A stretch of 64,000 bases of DNA from SMWD01 sp964629475 (GTDB taxonomy: Bacteria > Pseudomonadota > Gammaproteobacteria > Steroidobacterales > GCA-2729495), in assembly GCA_964629475.1 (NCBI GenBank), contig CAZVQW010000002.1, positions 1 through 64,000 on the forward strand, written 5' to 3'. Below the pieces are notes generated by a model. That model did no database searches. It was given only the letters and a program-made list of their open reading frames with translations, and was not told where the DNA came from. This document shows positions 61,041 to 64,000 of this stretch, piece after piece. The position numbers and the translations under genes are program-made. The number at the start of each line of letters is the position of its first letter. Positions within the stretch are counted from its first letter, which is position 1.

Positions 61041-62104
61041 AGGTTATCAGGCGCTACCTGTTTCGCTCGATTATCGGCACGATCATGCTGGTTCTCGCTG
61101 TATTGCTCGGTCTTGCGGCATTTATCGAGTTTGTAACCCAGCTCGATGATATCGGTATAGGCAATTACGGTATTTTCCAGGCCTTCATCTACACAATGTT
61201 CAAGCTGCCGAATCTGGCCTATCAGATGTTGCCGATGGCAGTATTGCTTGGTGCTTTGCTCGGTCTCGGCGGGCTCGCGAATCACGGCGAACTTGTCATT
61301 CTGCGCGCATCCGGCGTGTCGATATTTCGCCTGGCTCGTTCGATCACATGGACCGGCCTGGCTCTGAGCCTGATTACATTGATTCTTGGCGAATATGTCG
61401 GTCCACCGCTCGACAATTATGCGCGGCAATACCGCGCTCAGGAAAAACATGCCGGCGAGGCCGTTTCGACCGGAAAGAGCGCGTGGATCCGTGACGGCGA
61501 CACGTTCCTGAATGTCAGCCGGCTTTCCGATGACTTTCGCCTCGGCGGCATCTACCTGTATCGCCTGGATTCTGATCGCCGGCTCGCCGGCATCGGTCGG
61601 GCCGACTCGGCCAGCGTCGATGCTGCGAACCAGTGGGTGCTGAGCAACTTTGAAGAGACACGCTTTGTTGATAGTGGGGTGAAGACGAGTAAGGTGCGTC
61701 GGCTGACTCAGTCGAATAACCTGAGCCCTGACCTGATCGGGCTGACTGTCGTCAGGCCCGACAGTCTGACCGGCGCCGAACTGCTCAAGTACGTGCAATA
61801 CCTGAAACGCAATGGGCTGGATACGCAGCGCTATGAAGTAGCCTTCTGGAGTCGGATCGCCGCCGCGGTTGCCGTTGCGCCGATGTGCGTACTCGCATTA
61901 CCGTTCGTGTTCGGTCGCATGCGCACTTCCGGATCCGGTGCGAGAATGGTGGTCGGCCTGATTATCGGACTCGCCTATTTTCTCGTGAGTCGCGGACTCG
62001 CGGATGGCGGTCAGGTTTATGAGCTCGATCCGTTGCTGATTGCGTGGTTTCCGACCGTCGCGCTGACTGTCGCGACCCTGGTTGCAATATGGCGTACGCG
62101 CTGA
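61037..62104 (+). CDS. lptG: LPS export permease LptG
   Basis: The 355-residue partner of LptF starts MKVIRRYLFRSIIGTIMLVL and has the same six-helix plan with a periplasmic beta domain. The family sequence SRIAAAVAVAPMCVLALPFV-like stretch lies at about 275-295. The ATG overlaps the lptF stop (61037-61040). lptF-lptG divergent from pepA is the classic gammaproteobacterial arrangement. Confidence 0.95.
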   Translation: MKVIRRYLFRSIIGTIMLVLAVLLGLAAFIEFVTQLDDIGIGNYGIFQAFIYTMFKLPNLAYQMLPMAVLLGALLGLGGLANHGELVILRASGVSIFRLARSITWTGLALSLITLILGEYVGPPLDNYARQYRAQEKHAGEAVSTGKSAWIRDGDTFLNVSRLSDDFRLGGIYLYRLDSDRRLAGIGRADSASVDAANQWVLSNFEETRFVDSGVKTSKVRRLTQSNNLSPDLIGLTVVRPDSLTGAELLKYVQYLKRNGLDTQRYEVAFWSRIAAAVAVAPMCVLALPFVFGRMRTSGSGARMVVGLIIGLAYFLVSRGLADGGQVYELDPLLIAWFPTVALTVATLVAIWRTR

Positions 62105-62146
62105 CTCTTCTTTTTCCTGCTCGTCTCGCGGCACGGGCAGTAAGGG

Positions 62147-62221
62147 TGGCGCTCCCTACGAGAATCGAACTCGTGTTTCAGCCTTGAGAGGGCCGCGTCC
62201 TAACCGCTAGACGAAGGGAGC
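62147..62221 (-). tRNA. tRNA-Glu (anticodon CTC)
   Basis: The cloverleaf is complete. A 7-bp acceptor stem GCTCCCT/AGGGAGC pairs perfectly, the D arm is GTCT/GGAC, the anticodon stem CGGCC/GGCTG holds the loop CTCTCAA with anticodon CTC, and the T arm ACGAG/CTCGT holds TTCGATT. The discriminator is G and the 3' CCA is encoded. Total 75 nt. CTC reads GAG; many gammaproteobacteria rely on tRNA-Glu(TTC) alone. Confidence 0.95.
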
Positions 62222-62280
62222 AAAATCAATATATTTCAGAAAGCTACGCATCATTCCTAGAAAGAATCGAACATAGGCAA

Positions 62281-62357
62281 AATGGTGTCAGCCACCACAT
62301 CATCCGCCTAAGCCAATATTAACTGGCATCAATCCAGATGTGGTGCCTGACACCATT
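62281..62357. repeat. 20-bp inverted repeat (REP-like hairpin)
   Basis: AATGGTGTCAGCCACCACAT (62281-62300) and the inverse of ATGTGGTGCCTGACACCATT (62338-62357) match at 19 of 20 positions, with a 37-base loop. The TGGTGTCAGGCACCA pattern is itself a short palindrome. It lies between tRNA-Glu and pcnB and has no other copy in the window. Confidence 0.75.
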
Positions 62358-62469
62358 GATTCCCCATATGTTAATGCACTTCACCAATACAAGAAAAGCC
62401 AAAATACATCGACACCGCTTCAGCCTGTTATGATACGCCGCTCGAATAATCCCCCACACTGGATAGTTT

Positions 62470-63804
62470 TTGACTGCGATAAGGACATCTGACCGGCAGG
62501 CACCCGTGATTGTGCCGCGAGCCGATCATTCGGTCTCCAGAACCAATATCTCAAGAGGCGCTGTGAAAGTTCTGTACCGGCTTAAAGATGCCGGTCACCA
62601 GGCTTTCCTCGTCGGCGGTGGTGTGCGTGACCTGTTGCTGGGCCGGCGTCCGAAGGACTTCGATGTGGCGACGGATGCGCGCCCCGAGCAAGTGCGCGCG
62701 CTGTTCAGCAACAGCAGGTTGATCGGTCGGCGTTTTCGTCTTGCGCATATTCGCTTCGGGCGCGAGATCATCGAAGTGGCAACGTTTCGCGGTACGACTC
62801 CGGCAGAAGGCGGCGATGAGGCGCAGGTGTTTCATGAGTCCGGGCGAATTATCTCCGACAACGTGTACGGCACGATCGAGGAAGATGCCTGGCGGCGTGA
62901 TTTCACCATCAACGCCCTGTATTACAACATTGCGGATTATTCGATCTGGGCATTTGCCGATGGCCTCACCGATCTCAAGGCCCGGAAACTCAGGATGATC
63001 GGCGACCCGGCCCAACGTTATACCGAAGACCCGGTGCGTATGTTGCGCGCGGCACGGTTTGCCGCGAAGCTTGGTTTTGATTTGCATCCCGATACCAGCG
63101 CGCCGATAGCGGATATGGCGGCGTTACTCGACGATGTGCCGTCGGCACGCCTGTTCGATGAATTCCTGAAGATGTTCCAGTCGGGGCACGCGCAGGCCAG
63201 CTATCGGCATTTACGCGAACTCGGGCTGTTTTGTCATCTGTTTCCCGATACCGATTGCTGGCTGGATGATCCGGAACTGGCCGCCGATGCGCAATTGATC
63301 GAACGGGCGTTGGAAAATACTGATGGGCGCGTCGCCAGCGGCAAGCCGGTCACGCCGATGTTTCTGTTTGGTGTATTCCTGTGGAGAGCCATACGCGTGC
63401 GGGCGGAGCAGATTCGAGCGGATGATGAGGTCTCCGAAATGCAGGCCTTGATCGCGGCAACCGCCGAAATCAGTACTCGTCAGGCGCAACGCATCGCGTT
63501 GCCGCGGCGCTTCGGTTTTCCGATGCGCGAGATGCTGGAATTGCAGCCGCGTTTCAATAGTCGCCGCGGCCGCAGAGCTCTGAATTTGCTCAGTCATCGG
63601 CGTTTCCGCGCGGCTTACGATGTAATGCTGCTGCGTGCGTCGGTTGGTGAAGTTGATCAGGAGATCGCAGATTTCTGGACCGATATTCAGGAACAATCGG
63701 CCGAAGAGCAGCGCAAGACGCTCGGGCTCGATGGCCGGCGACGCCAGCCCGCGAAACGCCGGCGCCGGTCCAAGCCCAAGCCCAAGCCCAAGTCATCGAA
63801 CTAA
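62470..63804 (+). CDS. pcnB: Poly(A) polymerase I
   Basis: PcnB adds poly(A) tails to RNA and so marks it for decay. The 444-residue protein has the nucleotidyltransferase signature FLVGGGVRDLLLGRRPKDFD with the two catalytic Asp residues, RRFRLAHIRFG, and RRDFTINALYYN. The C-terminal tail is very basic and ends RRRRSKPKPKPKSSN, longer in Lys-Pro repeats than I would expect. The start is TTG at 62470, as pcnB often uses a non-ATG start. folK begins 7 bases after the stop, the common pcnB-folK order. Confidence 0.95.
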   Translation: MTAIRTSDRQAPVIVPRADHSVSRTNISRGAVKVLYRLKDAGHQAFLVGGGVRDLLLGRRPKDFDVATDARPEQVRALFSNSRLIGRRFRLAHIRFGREIIEVATFRGTTPAEGGDEAQVFHESGRIISDNVYGTIEEDAWRRDFTINALYYNIADYSIWAFADGLTDLKARKLRMIGDPAQRYTEDPVRMLRAARFAAKLGFDLHPDTSAPIADMAALLDDVPSARLFDEFLKMFQSGHAQASYRHLRELGLFCHLFPDTDCWLDDPELAADAQLIERALENTDGRVASGKPVTPMFLFGVFLWRAIRVRAEQIRADDEVSEMQALIAATAEISTRQAQRIALPRRFGFPMREMLELQPRFNSRRGRRALNLLSHRRFRAAYDVMLLRASVGEVDQEIADFWTDIQEQSAEEQRKTLGLDGRRRQPAKRRRRSKPKPKPKSSN

Positions 63805-63811
63805 TACGGGC

Positions 63812-64000
63812 ATGCGGAACGCGGCTACCGACACCTGGATTCCGGCGAGTATCGGGATTGGCAGCAACCAGGATGGACCGGTTGTCCAGGCCAACATCGC
63901 ACTGCAGGCTCTGGCAGCGTTACCGAAAACGCGGTTACTTTATAAGTCTGGTCTGTATCGCAATCCACCAATGGGGTCGATTGAACAGCCGGATTACGTC
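63812..64000 (+). CDS. folK: 6-hydroxymethyl-7,8-dihydropterin pyrophosphokinase, N-terminal part
   Basis: The window ends 63 codons into this gene. The visible part has the HPPK start IGIGSNQDGPVVQANIA, the sequence LYKSGLYRNPPMG and EQPDYV, the standard N-terminal third of FolK. The enzyme makes 6-hydroxymethyl-dihydropterin pyrophosphate for folate synthesis. The ATG at 63812 gives a short N-terminal extension (MRNAATDTWIPA) before the first strand. Confidence 0.92.
   Translation, partial: MRNAATDTWIPASIGIGSNQDGPVVQANIALQALAALPKTRLLYKSGLYRNPPMGSIEQPDYV

Noticed and set aside
62101..62146. Hairpin CTGCTCGT/ACGGGCAG between lptG and the tRNA as a terminator
   Set aside because: The T-tract lies before the stem on the plus strand and the minus strand has GAAAAAG after it, so it fits neither direction.

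Overview
The window is a 64 kb piece of a gammaproteobacterial chromosome (or a scaffold of one; a run of 100 N at 42937-43036 marks an assembly gap). The evidence for a gammaproteobacterium is the set of housekeeping genes and their order: homodimeric aceE with a two-lipoyl aceF and lpdA, rnt, metG divergent from apbC/mrp and dcd, purM-purN beside a DUF2066 gene and hda, holC-pepA-valS, lptF-lptG, and pcnB-folK. No plasmid, phage or CRISPR signature is visible. I cannot name the genus.

Layout. 1-500: repeat-rich intergenic DNA. 0.5-7.3 kb: a GAF/PAS/GGDEF/EAL signalling protein, nadC, a PuuD-domain membrane protein, rnt and an M17 peptidase. 7.4-13.3 kb: the pyruvate dehydrogenase operon aceE-aceF-lpdA. 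13.3-21 kb: two Kef-type antiporters, a RidA-family protein, a patatin-like protein and a P-type ATPase. 21.1-26.9 kb: a tightly overlapped operon for a cytosolic NAD(P)-linked [NiFe]-hydrogenase of the group 3b (sulfhydrogenase-like) architecture. Its four core subunits are accompanied by a cyclic-nucleotide-binding-domain protein, a maturation protease, a HypA lacking its zinc finger, a 42-residue small protein and a lipoprotein cytochrome c. 27-36 kb: an Atm1-type ABC exporter, then a same-strand series (transcribed leftwards) of a HEAT-repeat/Ser-Thr kinase fusion, two PilT-family ATPases, metG and nth. 36.4-46.7 kb: apbC-dcd, purM-purN, DUF2066/CDP-alcohol transferase/hda, wrbA, arsC, an outer-envelope lipoprotein, acylphosphatase, a lytic transglycosylase and proS. 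46.8-64 kb: a degenerate phosphatidylserine decarboxylase homologue with pssA, a family-4 uracil-DNA glycosylase with rimI, an MFS transporter, the MoxR-DUF58-TgpA trio, valS-holC-pepA, lptF-lptG, tRNA-Glu(CTC), pcnB and the start of folK.

Repeats. There are two dispersed intergenic families. One is a REP-like hairpin built on GGGAGCGGCTTTAGCCGCGA (four copies). The other, rarer, has a core of exactly 62 nt in all three copies, bounded by GAAAC/GTTTC and set in variable inverted-repeat arms. A 14-bp minisatellite lies at the assembly gap and runs up to the wrbA start codon.

Most worth following up: the hydrogenase operon with its unusual accessory genes (cNMP-domain subunit, zinc-less HypA, coupled small protein, cytochrome), the HEAT-kinase gene placed with two PilT ATPases between metG and apbC, the fixed-length 62-nt repeat family, and the PSD homologue that has lost its pyruvoyl serine.
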